Shown one piece after another: positions 42,690 through 51,925 of a DNA stretch of 64,000 nucleotides. Numbering within the stretch: position 1 is the first letter of the stretch; every line of letters starts with the position of its first letter. Origin of the DNA: Gynurincola endophyticus (lineage in GTDB: Bacteria; Bacteroidota; Bacteroidia; Chitinophagales; Chitinophagaceae); NCBI RefSeq assembly GCF_003991195.1, contig NZ_RCWL01000006.1, forward strand, positions 34,256 to 98,255. The letters are read 5' to 3'. The position numbers and the translations under genes were made by a program. The notes under the pieces were generated by a model, which saw only the letters and a program-made list of their open reading frames with translations, was not told the DNA's origin and did no database searches.

Positions 42690-44867
42690 ATGCATCCGCA
42701 AGATACTTTTGTACAACACAATAACAAATATTACATACTTGCTAACTCTTCTTATGTAGATGATATTACCCGTACACTGAATTTTGGTGACACATTTGCA
42801 ATTTTTGATCGTTGGGGAGATGCTAACCCTATCGGCCGCGATTTACAAGGTGTTTATCACCGGGGTACCCGTTATCTCAGTGAGTTTAAGATGAGTATGA
42901 ATGGTGCGCGACCTTTTCTGTTGAGCTCTACTATTCGCAATAAAAATGAGTTGATTTCTGTCGACCTCACCAATCCCACTTTATCACTTAATACCGGAAA
43001 TGATATTTCTCACGGCAATATTCACATCAACCGCAACATGTATTTACAGGATGGTGTTTTTTATGAACGAATTGAATGTACGAATCACTCGCTGGTATAT
43101 ACAGAGTTTTCAATTCAATTGGAATGCAATGCAGATTTTAAAGATATTTTTGAAATCAGAGGTACCTCGCGTAAAGAGAGAGGAGTTAAAAAAGAACCTT
43201 ACTTATCAGCTAATGATACGCTGACTTTTGAATATACCGGGCTCGACCAGATACCCCGATCTACCCACGTAAAGTTGAATCCGGTTCCACATGAAGTAAA
43301 CGACCGCAGTGCTGTTTATCAGGTAGCATTATCTCCGGGAAAGAAGTTTGTTTTAGAAATAGCTGTATGCATGCAAGAAGGAGATGAGATGAAGTCAGTA
43401 TTAACTTATGATGAAGCTTTTAAAAATCTGGATCATCATCTGACCATGTTTAAAGATGCGATCGGTCATATTGCCTCATCCAATGAAAACTTTAATGAAT
43501 GGATTAACCGTTCAAATAATGATTTAATGTCGTTGCTGGCACAAACTGCATTCGGTGTGTATCCATATGCGGGTGTACCCTGGTTCAATACACCTTTCGG
43601 AAGAGACGGTATTATCACAGCCTTATTTACTTTATGGATAGCTCCTTTTATAGGAAAAGGTGTATTAAAGTATCTGGCTCATCACCAGGCTCAGCTGTTT
43701 GATTCTTTTAGTGATGCTGAACCCGGAAAAATACTACACGAATCCAGATATGGAGAAATGGCTAACTGTAAAGAAATTCCTTTCAAACATTATTATGGCA
43801 GTATCGATTCAACTCCCTTGTTTGTGGTATTGGCCGGAAGATATCTCAAGCGTACGGCAGACCTGGACCTGATTATAACTTTATATCCGCATCTTGAGCT
43901 GGCGATGCAATGGCTCGATACTTATGGAGATATTGATGGTGATGGTTTTTATGAATACCAGCGAAAAGAAAAAAGCGGATTGTATAATCAGGGGTGGAAG
44001 GATTCAGGTGATTCCATTTCACATACTGATGGCACATTGGCTGAATTACCAATCGCTTTGTGTGAAGTACAGGCATATGTGGTGGAAGCTAACCGGCAAA
44101 TGGCCTATATCAGTGAAAAACTGGGTAAGCCTGAATTAGCAGATCAATACAGACAGAAGGCAGATCATCTTCAGTATGAATTTAATCAGCGGTTCTGGAA
44201 TGAAGAACTACAATCGTTTATATTGGCATTAGATGAGTTGAAAGAGCCGTGCGTGGTAAAAGCCAGTAATGCCGCACATGCATTATACTGCCAGGCTGTA
44301 AACCAGGAATATGCCGGAGCTGTTGTAAACACTTTACTAAGTGAAGAAATGTACACAGGGTGGGGGATTCGAACACTTGGAAATAAAGAAGCCAGATATA
44401 ATCCTATGTCATACCATAACGGTTCCGTATGGCCTTTTGATACAGCCATTGCTGCGGCAGGAATGGCAAAATATGGTTACACAGATGAAGCATTAAGGGT
44501 ATTGGAAGGGATGTTTGAAACCGCCCAGCTGATGGATCTGAACCGTTTACCCGAATTGTTTTGTGGCTTTGAAAAAAGAAAAGGTGAAGGACCGACCGCT
44601 TATCCCGTAGCCTGTTCTCCGCAGGCCTGGTCGGTGGCTTCCATTTACGCAATGATTCAATCTATTCTCAGTGTTGAAATAGATGCATTCGAGCGCCAGA
44701 TACATTTTAACTATCCCAAACTTCCTTCTTACATGGAAGAACTATTATTAGCACATATACCACTGGGTACAGAAACTATCACCATTAAAGTAAAACGGTT
44801 TAAATCTACGATTGGTTTAGACCTGATAGACAAACCCGGAACCTGGAAAGTGGTCACCGTGAAATAA
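42690..44867 (+). CDS. Amylo-alpha-1,6-glucosidase family protein
   Basis: A 725-residue protein with an N-terminal glycogen-debranching N-domain (F-A-I-F-D-R-W-G-D, G-V-Y-H-R-G-T-R-Y-L-S-E) and a C-terminal (alpha/alpha)6 glucosidase domain (P-Y-A-G-V-P-W-F-N-T-P-F-G-R-D-G, D-S-G-D-S-I, G-W-G-I-R-T-L, Y-H-N-G-S-V-W-P-F-D). These are hallmarks of the GH133-like amylo-1,6-glucosidase group. Start ATG 42690 preferred over TTG 42681. Forms an operon with the glycosyltransferase. Confidence 0.9.
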   Translation: MHPQDTFVQHNNKYYILANSSYVDDITRTLNFGDTFAIFDRWGDANPIGRDLQGVYHRGTRYLSEFKMSMNGARPFLLSSTIRNKNELISVDLTNPTLSLNTGNDISHGNIHINRNMYLQDGVFYERIECTNHSLVYTEFSIQLECNADFKDIFEIRGTSRKERGVKKEPYLSANDTLTFEYTGLDQIPRSTHVKLNPVPHEVNDRSAVYQVALSPGKKFVLEIAVCMQEGDEMKSVLTYDEAFKNLDHHLTMFKDAIGHIASSNENFNEWINRSNNDLMSLLAQTAFGVYPYAGVPWFNTPFGRDGIITALFTLWIAPFIGKGVLKYLAHHQAQLFDSFSDAEPGKILHESRYGEMANCKEIPFKHYYGSIDSTPLFVVLAGRYLKRTADLDLIITLYPHLELAMQWLDTYGDIDGDGFYEYQRKEKSGLYNQGWKDSGDSISHTDGTLAELPIALCEVQAYVVEANRQMAYISEKLGKPELADQYRQKADHLQYEFNQRFWNEELQSFILALDELKEPCVVKASNAAHALYCQAVNQEYAGAVVNTLLSEEMYTGWGIRTLGNKEARYNPMSYHNGSVWPFDTAIAAAGMAKYGYTDEALRVLEGMFETAQLMDLNRLPELFCGFEKRKGEGPTAYPVACSPQAWSVASIYAMIQSILSVEIDAFERQIHFNYPKLPSYMEELLLAHIPLGTETITIKVKRFKSTIGLDLIDKPGTWKVVTVK

Positions 44868-44888
44868 TAAAAGGGTTTAAAAATTAAG

Positions 44889-44925
44889 CAGGGTAGTGTT
44901 CAGTAAAATACTACCCTGTTGTTTT
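44889..44925 (+). terminator. Terminator after the glucosidase gene
   Basis: CAGGGTAGT and ACTACCCTG pair perfectly around a 12-base loop, followed by TTGTTTT. Confidence 0.82.
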
Positions 44926-45025
44926 ATAATGAAAACTAAATGTTTATGAAAAATGTTGTTACAAAAGAATAGTATACACCGGGAATGATCTTTTTAAAAG
45001 AAAAAGAGCCATAACTTTAACATTT

Positions 45026-45051
45026 AATGTTTAAACATTGATTTATCTTTG
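45026..45051 (+). promoter_or_regulatory. Promoter with overlapping palindrome for the dioxygenase operon
   Basis: TATCTTTG (45044-45051) is a perfect TAnnTTTG box 19 bases before the ATG at 45071. AATGTTTAAACATT (45026-45039) is a perfect 14-bp palindrome in the -7/-33 spacer, where a bound repressor would block RNA polymerase. Confidence 0.6.
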
Positions 45052-45070
45052 CAGTATCAAATTAATTATT

Positions 45071-45997
45071 ATGGAAAATAAAATCATCGGCTTACACCAT
45101 ATCACCGCAGTAGCCAGCGATGCGCAAAAGAACTATGATTTCTACACTAAAGTGTTAGGACAGCGCCTGGTTAAGAAAACTGTCAATTTCGATGATCCGG
45201 GTACTTATCACTTTTATTTCGGTTCTGAAGTAGGAACTCCCGGAACTATTATGACGTTTTTCCCCTGGGCCAATATGAAGCGTGGCGTATCAGGTGCTGG
45301 TCAACCGACTGAAATTTATTATTCCATTCCGGTAGGAGCTACTGATTTCTGGATCAATCGTCTGGGAAATGCCGGTTTAGTGAGTTCTGTAGTAGAAGGC
45401 AAAAATGTTTTAGTGGCTGAAGATCCTGACGGATTGAAGTTTTCTTTAGTAGAAGTAGAAAACGACGCCCGTAAAGCGTGGACGACTGATGAAATTAATG
45501 AATCTGTTGCCATTAAAGGTTTTTATGGTATAGCGCTTACTGTGCAGAATGGAGCAGCTACGAAAGCCGTTTTATCAGGTTTGTTGAATTATAAAGAACA
45601 AAAAGTTGAAGGTAATACTACCCGTTTTATCAATCCGAATATTGATACTGCAAACGTTGTGGATGTAATCGAAAATCCTGAAATTCCTTATGGTAAGTTA
45701 GGTGCAGGTATTAATCACCACGTAGCATTCAGAGTAAAAGATGAAGAAACACTGATGAAATACAGAGCGTTGGTAGAGAGTGCTGGTTTACCGATTACTG
45801 AAAAAATTGATAGAAACTATTTCTATTCTCTTTATTTCAGAGAACCGGGGGGTGTATTATTTGAATTAGCTACCGATAATCCCGGGTTCACAGCAGATGA
45901 GGATATTAAAACACTGGGCGAAGCATTGAAACTTCCTCCACAATATGAACCTCAAAGAGACCGTATTGAATCTGTTTTACCTAAATTGAAACAATAA
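45071..45997 (+). CDS. VOC-family ring-cleaving dioxygenase (MhqO-like)
   Basis: A 308-residue protein of two vicinal-oxygen-chelate modules, like MhqO/LinE-type hydroquinone dioxygenases. Putative metal ligands are the His pair in G-L-H-H-I-T, I-N-H-H-V-A-F and the Glu in V-L-F-E-L-A. It starts at 45071 (M-E-N-K-I-I-G), the family's usual beginning; upstream in-frame codons are leader. Its stop overlaps the ATG of the hydrolase by one base, the mhqO-mhqD arrangement known from quinone and catechol detoxification. Confidence 0.92.
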   Translation: MENKIIGLHHITAVASDAQKNYDFYTKVLGQRLVKKTVNFDDPGTYHFYFGSEVGTPGTIMTFFPWANMKRGVSGAGQPTEIYYSIPVGATDFWINRLGNAGLVSSVVEGKNVLVAEDPDGLKFSLVEVENDARKAWTTDEINESVAIKGFYGIALTVQNGAATKAVLSGLLNYKEQKVEGNTTRFINPNIDTANVVDVIENPEIPYGKLGAGINHHVAFRVKDEETLMKYRALVESAGLPITEKIDRNYFYSLYFREPGGVLFELATDNPGFTADEDIKTLGEALKLPPQYEPQRDRIESVLPKLKQ

Positions 45998-46617
45998 TGC
46001 ATCAATATAATATTATAGAAGGCGGAACAAATACTACCGAAGCAAAAGCGGCAGTAGTATTTGTTCACGGTAGAGGAGGAACTGCAGAAGATATAATGTC
46101 TTTACAGCAATATTTTCCCTTTGAGAATAATTACCTCGTAGCCCCGCAGGCAACACAGAATACCTGGTATCCATATAGCTTTATGGCGCCACGTGCACAG
46201 AATGAACCGTGGTTAACGAGTGCTATAGGCACCCTGAAACAATTGGTAGACGAACTAAAGTTGAAAGGATTTACCAGTGAGCAAATATATTTTGTAGCTT
46301 TTTCGCAGGGCGCTTGTTTAAGCTTAGAGTTTGTGGCAACTCATGCCGCACGATATGGAGGTGTTTTTGCCTATATAGGAGGGTTGATTGGAGATATTCT
46401 GGATATTGAACAATACAATGGTAATTTGTTAGAAACACCGGTCTACATCGGAACCAGTGACCCTGATGCGCATGTGCCCGTTGAAAGGGTAGAAGAAACC
46501 AAAGTTCAATTCGAGAAATTAAATGCAGATATTAAAGTAGATTATTTCAAAAATCTTGGTCATACGATTTCTAAAGAAGGAATTGCAAATGGTATTCGAC
46601 ATGTTTTTAAACAATAA
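45997..46617 (+). CDS. Phospholipase/carboxylesterase family hydrolase (MhqD-like)
   Basis: A 206-residue alpha/beta hydrolase with H-G-R-G-G-T at the oxyanion hole, nucleophile elbow F-S-Q-G-A, acid D in S-D-P-D-A-H-V-P and H in L-G-H-T-I. It matches the MhqD/YtpA-type carboxylesterases. Overlapping start with the dioxygenase gene indicates translational coupling and a shared task in quinone or hydroquinone breakdown. Confidence 0.9.
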   Translation: MHQYNIIEGGTNTTEAKAAVVFVHGRGGTAEDIMSLQQYFPFENNYLVAPQATQNTWYPYSFMAPRAQNEPWLTSAIGTLKQLVDELKLKGFTSEQIYFVAFSQGACLSLEFVATHAARYGGVFAYIGGLIGDILDIEQYNGNLLETPVYIGTSDPDAHVPVERVEETKVQFEKLNADIKVDYFKNLGHTISKEGIANGIRHVFKQ

Positions 46618-46658
46618 ACGGCATTGAAATATACGTTCTTTGGATACGTACTGATAAA

Positions 46659-46689
46659 ACAAACCCCCTTCAGTAAGGGGGTTTGTTTT
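46659..46689 (+). terminator. Terminator after the hydrolase gene
   Basis: ACAAACCCCCTT and AAGGGGGTTTGT pair perfectly over 12 bases around CAGT, followed by TTT. Confidence 0.85.
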
Positions 46690-46761
46690 AACTGGAAGTT
46701 ATATTAGAGATAGAAACATAACCGGCATTGAGAGTAAGGAGTTATTGTTGGCCGGCATGTT

Positions 46762-48111
46762 TTAATCTACATAAATTCCAGTGGGGGTACTTACTACAAT
46801 ATCAAAATATATGCGGCTGTTCTTCCGGCTGATAATTCGAAGTTTTTGCAAAGAGCCGGATCTGCCGGCCGGAACTACTGTGACACCTTCTGCAGGAAAT
46901 ATTATTTCCATGAACTCCTGCACTTCCGCCAGATAAGGCGTGCCATTTGTGTTGGTTGTTCCCAATGAAGTAACTACTACATGACTTTCATCTATTTTTG
47001 AAAGTGAAGTGTAATACGGTAACCAAACGCTTGCTCCGGAAGCATTATTCACCAGCAGTTGCATCGAATGCAATTGATTGGAAGGAGTGGTGCCAGCCGC
47101 ATTCATGTTATAATGGTATAGCTGAATTCTCAATCTTTCGGGTGATATCAGGTTTTTTAATGCTACGATATGTGGTTGGAGGTCGGTACTGTAATATGTA
47201 TTCAGATCGTCTAAGGTATAAGCAAAAAATCTTGGTAATTCGTTTTCTATACGCATGAATAAGTTGGCTGTACCTCTGTAAGGAAATGCTGGTGTATGAG
47301 CTACGGATATACTACCTGCCCCTGCATTACCGGCAGATATAATCTCCAATTCATTTTCATCCGGTGTTCCGAAAATCAACTCATCAAAACTGATACTGCC
47401 ATTTACTAATGGGGTGTTCAGTTGAATGCCATTAGGAATATAATTATAAGTAAAGTTTTTCACTACTTTTTCCTGTTGATCATTTTCCCAGGTAAGTTTA
47501 AGCGATTGTTTACCGGGGTCAAGTTCCCAAAAAGCACCAAAGTTGCCGATATTGAGATTCTTAAAATAGGCAGATGCATTTGTTGAAAATTCCTGTAACA
47601 TATTCGCTGTATAAGCTTTTGCCAGAATATTATCTTTATCCGCGGCCGCTGCTTTTCTTAATAAATATTCTGTGGTTACCGTACCATTTACCTGTTTCAG
47701 CAAAAAGTTTCCATCTTCTTCCGGTTTAATGTAGAATTCAAATTTTCCGCCTATATTTTCGGTCACAGCCTGCCATACTGAATAGGTTTCGAAAATTAGT
47801 TCAGGCTGAAGGATACCTCCGATACGGTATCTTACATTTTCCTGATCGCTGGTATATCCTTTATAATCGGAAGTAATAACAGCGGTTCCGTTATCATTGA
47901 ATTTCATTAGTATGCTGATCACTGTGGCTGCGTTTGTCGGTTTATATTCTATATACCAACCTTCTGTACTGCCGGTTAGCAAACTGGTATATCCGGCTTG
48001 CAATTCACTCATGCCGGGTACGTCATCAGGTATCGTATTGTCTTGCTCATTTTTTGAACAGGATATCAAAAGCAGCATTATACTGATATATATATAAATG
48101 ATTTGTTTCAT
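46762..48111 (-). CDS. DUF4302 lipoprotein (second copy)
   Basis: A 449-residue lipoprotein: signal peptide with lipobox L-I-S-C18. It belongs to the DUF4302 family, recognisable by the N-terminal region (S-E-L-Q-A-G-Y-T-S-L-L-T-G, G-W-Y-I-E-Y-K-P) and by the C-terminal V-T-V-V-P-A-G-R-S-G and S-R-K-N-S-R. These surface lipoproteins accompany SusC/SusD and zinc-metallohydrolase genes. It is the last gene of the operon. It shares the same order of motifs with the neighbouring 48159-49640 protein, so the two arose by tandem duplication. Confidence 0.88.
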   Translation of the reverse strand: MKQIIYIYISIMLLLISCSKNEQDNTIPDDVPGMSELQAGYTSLLTGSTEGWYIEYKPTNAATVISILMKFNDNGTAVITSDYKGYTSDQENVRYRIGGILQPELIFETYSVWQAVTENIGGKFEFYIKPEEDGNFLLKQVNGTVTTEYLLRKAAAADKDNILAKAYTANMLQEFSTNASAYFKNLNIGNFGAFWELDPGKQSLKLTWENDQQEKVVKNFTYNYIPNGIQLNTPLVNGSISFDELIFGTPDENELEIISAGNAGAGSISVAHTPAFPYRGTANLFMRIENELPRFFAYTLDDLNTYYSTDLQPHIVALKNLISPERLRIQLYHYNMNAAGTTPSNQLHSMQLLVNNASGASVWLPYYTSLSKIDESHVVVTSLGTTNTNGTPYLAEVQEFMEIIFPAEGVTVVPAGRSGSLQKLRIISRKNSRIYFDIVVSTPTGIYVD

Positions 48112-48158
48112 TCTATTTTTTTTTATCTGTACTGAATGTTTTGAGTAATGCTATCGGC

Positions 48159-49640
48159 CTAATCAAAATAAATGGAAGGTGTAAAGTTTGATACAACCAA
48201 CTGTACCCAGTACCGGCTGTCTTTTCTGCTCACTAACCGTATGATTTGGGTAGCCGTAGATCCGGTTCCGCTACGGCCGGCAGGAACTACCGTTACTCCT
48301 TCTTCAGTAAATATGGTATTCATAAATTCAAATACTTTTTCTACATGTGGTGCCCCCGCCGTATTAGCTGTTCCGAACGACTGAAGCCTTACATGATTGG
48401 CGCTTACTTTTTCTACATCATTATAAAATACCAGCCAAACATTTGTACCTGCTGCATTTCTTGTAAATACCTGTAACTGGTTTCTTCTTTCATGTGTGTC
48501 AGGAAAACTCGATCCATGGTTGTTATTATAGAATTGTAATCTCAGTAATTCATCTGCTTTGAAACCCTGGCTGATAAAGTACGACCTTAATGTTTCCAAG
48601 TGTGGTTGAAGCATTTCACTGTAATACAAATCAACTGCGTCTAAAGTATAACCGAAGAAACGGGGTAATTCTTCTTTTCTTACAAAGTAATCAGCCGTTG
48701 TGTAAGTTTCGGAAGGGCCTGTCCAGGCGGTTTGGTACTCAAATGGAGGTGTATGCATCCATCCGAGATGTCCCTGGCCGGCATTACCTGCCGAAATGAT
48801 TTGCAGTTTATGATCTTCAAATGTTCCGAATTGCAATGTATCGATTACATACGTTCCGGAAACCAATGAAGGTTGTAGTAATAAACCTCCGGGAATGATT
48901 CTGTAGCTGAATGTCTGCTGTTGTTTGGTTGCTCCGTTTGGCCGCCAGCTAAAGGTTACCTTACGATTCGCAGTATCTATATGATCGAATGACGCACCCA
49001 CATTTTCAAGCATCAGGTTATTAAAATAGTATCCCGGATCTGCACTGATGAATGCGGTCAGTTTCTCTTTTGCTTCTGTACTTAATCTTTCCATTTCTTC
49101 TTCGTAAGCAATTTCATCCAGGATAAGTTGAATCTGATGATTGAGTGTCAGCTGATTTTCCTGATTCAATTGAGTGAGTACAATGGTTTTTCCATCAAAT
49201 CCATCTGCTCTTTTCAGGTGAAAGTCGCCATTATCCTGCAGATATATTTTAAATTTATTAAACCCATTCAACTCATTAGTTATTTCACCAAAAACAGAGT
49301 TTTCAGGAAATACAATCTGTAAAGTATATTCACCATCAAAGCTATAGCTTAATGCACCGGATTCTTCGTGATAGTTTCTCCATCCTGCCAGCACAGAGAT
49401 CGTATTATCGTCTATAAACTTTATTTGTATCGCAATGGCCTCTATACTGTCGTTGGGTTGATATAGCATAAACCAACCCTGTTGCGGAGAGGTTAACAAA
49501 GACCGGTAACCGGCAGCCTGCTTTTCCAATGATTCAGGTAATTCTCTTTCAGGTAAATGAGTTTTTTCTTTTTTACAGGAAAGAAGGGATATTGTACAAA
49601 TGATCCCTGCAATAAGTAGATGATGAAAGATTGATTTCAT
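48159..49640 (-). CDS. DUF4302 lipoprotein (first copy)
   Basis: A 493-residue lipoprotein with lipobox L-L-S-C22, paralogous to the following gene (shared A-G-Y-R-S-L-L-T-S, A-S-F-D-H-I-D / G-N-F-G-A-F-W regions, V-T-V-V-P-A-G-R-S-G). It starts 2 bases after the metallohydrolase gene stop, so the genes are cotranscribed. DUF4302 proteins probably sit on the cell surface next to the SusCD pair and help to bind or process its substrate (inference from context). Confidence 0.88.
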   Translation of the reverse strand: MKSIFHHLLIAGIICTISLLSCKKEKTHLPERELPESLEKQAAGYRSLLTSPQQGWFMLYQPNDSIEAIAIQIKFIDDNTISVLAGWRNYHEESGALSYSFDGEYTLQIVFPENSVFGEITNELNGFNKFKIYLQDNGDFHLKRADGFDGKTIVLTQLNQENQLTLNHQIQLILDEIAYEEEMERLSTEAKEKLTAFISADPGYYFNNLMLENVGASFDHIDTANRKVTFSWRPNGATKQQQTFSYRIIPGGLLLQPSLVSGTYVIDTLQFGTFEDHKLQIISAGNAGQGHLGWMHTPPFEYQTAWTGPSETYTTADYFVRKEELPRFFGYTLDAVDLYYSEMLQPHLETLRSYFISQGFKADELLRLQFYNNNHGSSFPDTHERRNQLQVFTRNAAGTNVWLVFYNDVEKVSANHVRLQSFGTANTAGAPHVEKVFEFMNTIFTEEGVTVVPAGRSGTGSTATQIIRLVSRKDSRYWVQLVVSNFTPSIYFD

Positions 49641-49642
49641 AA

Positions 49643-50479
49643 TTAAAGATTGTCAAGTACGTTTTGTAAATATTCCTGAATGAAGTGCAGGTCAATTCCT
49701 TTATCGAGATAAAAGTTGTAAACGATTTTATATTTCTGAGCAAGGAGATCATTTCCTGCTGCAATTACTAACACATCCGCTTTAGGTGTTGTAACAATAC
49801 CGTCTACCCAGGTGGCAAAGTCTTCCGATTCATTGCTCATTCCGTAATTTCTCCAGAAACCTCTGTTTCTTGCTTCTGCCTGGGTAAATGCTGAGTAAAC
49901 GGTTCCACCTGCGTATTTACCTTCTGATACTTTATCGAATTCAGCAGGTCGCCCGTATTTTTTGTCGAGCACATGTGCAAATTCATGATGAAGTGTTGCA
50001 TATTGTCCTCTCAGCCAGTTAGAGTTTTTAAGATTGTAACCATTTACTCCTGTAATGATAACACGGCTCAGGCCATATGCTAATCCTGCTGCGCTGAAGT
50101 TTCTTTCATCTCCTTCCACATAATTCATTTGAGTGCCGAATAAAATCATTTCAATAGGCATGTGGGCTCTCATGAAATCAGCTTTTTGCCGGTCATAAGG
50201 AGCTATAAAAAGTTTTCGGATAACATTATCTATAAACGGTAATACCAGTTCGAACTGTGGGGGAGAAGCGAAGGCATCGGCGGTGATGTATCTTCTGTCC
50301 CACCGGTAAATTATTTTAGATTGATAGTCTTTATAGATATCATAAATAGCCTCATCAGTTTCATTTTCTATGATGAAATGTTCCTCATAAGGTTCATAAG
50401 GTATAGTACCTTCCTTTTTGCACCCGGTGAGGATAATGATACTGATCACAACTATATAAATGCTTTTTTTAATAAACAT
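49643..50479 (-). CDS. Substrate-import-associated zinc metallohydrolase lipoprotein
   Basis: A 278-residue surface lipoprotein (lipobox L-T-G-C20) with a zincin motif H165-E-F-A-H169 (T-L-H-H-E-F-A-H-V-L-D-K-K-Y-G) and a downstream glutamate-rich segment including E-S-E-D-F-A-T-W-V. This is the import-associated metallohydrolase family found beside SusC/SusD. It is likely to cut a peptide or protein substrate before import (inference). Confidence 0.9.
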   Translation of the reverse strand: MFIKKSIYIVVISIIILTGCKKEGTIPYEPYEEHFIIENETDEAIYDIYKDYQSKIIYRWDRRYITADAFASPPQFELVLPFIDNVIRKLFIAPYDRQKADFMRAHMPIEMILFGTQMNYVEGDERNFSAAGLAYGLSRVIITGVNGYNLKNSNWLRGQYATLHHEFAHVLDKKYGRPAEFDKVSEGKYAGGTVYSAFTQAEARNRGFWRNYGMSNESEDFATWVDGIVTTPKADVLVIAAGNDLLAQKYKIVYNFYLDKGIDLHFIQEYLQNVLDNL

Positions 50480-50496
50480 AATTCTGCTATTTTAAG

Positions 50497-51921
50497 TTAT
50501 CTGGGATTGGGTTCCATTTCACTATTTGCACTGAGTTCTGCAAACGGAATCTGAAATACTCTGCGCAGATCGCCCGGTGGTAAATGAATTTCGCTTACAC
50601 CATTCCAGTGGGTTACATGAATGTTGAATCGTTTAATATCAAACCATCTGTATCCTTCGTAACAGAGCTCTCTTCTTTTATCATCCAATAACTTATTCAG
50701 TAATGCCTGTGTGTCTGGAAAGTCTGAAGTTTTTAATTCTGTAAATGGACGCATTCTCTTTATCAGTATCGTATTGAGCTTGCCGACGGCATCATTCATA
50801 TCCGGATTGGGTTTTCTTATTTTTGCTTCTGCCACATTATACATCACTTCTTCCACTACGAACAATGCTACATCAGAATACTGATGTCCTTCCAGTTGTG
50901 TAGACCTGAATTTTCTTGACCAGTAGTTGGGTGTTTGATTATTAGAAAAAGTGAACATTCTGCCCCGGATATCTTCGGCTGAGAAAGTACTTCTGAATTC
51001 ATTGGCGTACATACCTGTTGCATAGAAAGAATTCCATTCCAATGTATACTGCATCATCAATATATTTGATTTCGCAACAGAAAAATAGGCTCTGGCAAAG
51101 GCATTGTAATCTCCTGTTGAAAAGTCTTTATCCCAATCTGCCAGTACATCGCGTACTGTTGAGTTGTTCGCGAGTACCCTTTCTCCGTATTTGATCGTAT
51201 TATCCCAATCTTCTTTGAACAGATAAAAGCGACATAAAAAAGCATTGGCAGCGTTTCTGTTAAAATGATGTTTAGGTACTTTCATTACTGCATCATTAAT
51301 AAGGTCAAGTCCTGCCAGTGCATCATTTTCTATGTTGTCATATACTTCCTGTACTGTATTTCTTTTGTAAGAAGTTCCCGGTATTTTTTCTGTTTCTGTA
51401 ATGTAAGGAACTCCTAAATCGGTAGTAGCAGTTGCCGCTTTATAATGTTGTGCGAAGATGTTCACCAGCATAAAGTGGGCATAAGCACGAACCAATAACG
51501 CTTCTCCTTTAACTGATTTTCTTAGTGCATCATCGCCTGCTGCGTCATCTATGCCTTCCAGTACAACATTGGCAGCGTAAATACAATTATAGTATTTTCT
51601 CCATCCTGCTTCAGGAGTCACTGCATTGCCGGTAATGTATTCATCCGACCATAAATAGATCGGCCTTAACCACGAGTTTATATTCGCGTTATTAAAATCA
51701 GGATAATTGTAAAACCGGAAATTATCAGTGTATAATTCAGTAAATAAATGAAATGCCTCGGGATATGCTCCGGTGATAATCGATTGATAATCTTCTACGA
51801 GTTCCGGACGAACCCGGTTGTCGGGATTCACTTCCAGAAACTTTTTACAACCGGCTAATGAAAATGTAAATCCGGCAATCACCACAACTGCGATATAATT
51901 TATTGATCTTATCATTTTCAT
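50497..51921 (-). CDS. SusD/RagB-family substrate-binding lipoprotein
   Basis: A 474-residue outer-membrane lipoprotein with lipobox S-L-A-G-C25 and the family's start C-K-K-F-L-E-V-N-P. TPR-type helices follow (R-A-Y-A-H-F-M-L-V-N-I-F-A-Q-H-Y), and the C terminus shows the SusD signature (D-D-K-R-R-E-L-C-Y-E-G-Y-R-W-F-D-I-K-R-F). It forms the substrate lid on the SusC channel. It starts 4 bases after the SusC gene and thus is translated with it. Confidence 0.96.
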   Translation of the reverse strand: MKMIRSINYIAVVVIAGFTFSLAGCKKFLEVNPDNRVRPELVEDYQSIITGAYPEAFHLFTELYTDNFRFYNYPDFNNANINSWLRPIYLWSDEYITGNAVTPEAGWRKYYNCIYAANVVLEGIDDAAGDDALRKSVKGEALLVRAYAHFMLVNIFAQHYKAATATTDLGVPYITETEKIPGTSYKRNTVQEVYDNIENDALAGLDLINDAVMKVPKHHFNRNAANAFLCRFYLFKEDWDNTIKYGERVLANNSTVRDVLADWDKDFSTGDYNAFARAYFSVAKSNILMMQYTLEWNSFYATGMYANEFRSTFSAEDIRGRMFTFSNNQTPNYWSRKFRSTQLEGHQYSDVALFVVEEVMYNVAEAKIRKPNPDMNDAVGKLNTILIKRMRPFTELKTSDFPDTQALLNKLLDDKRRELCYEGYRWFDIKRFNIHVTHWNGVSEIHLPPGDLRRVFQIPFAELSANSEMEPNPR

Positions 51922-51925
51922 TTTG

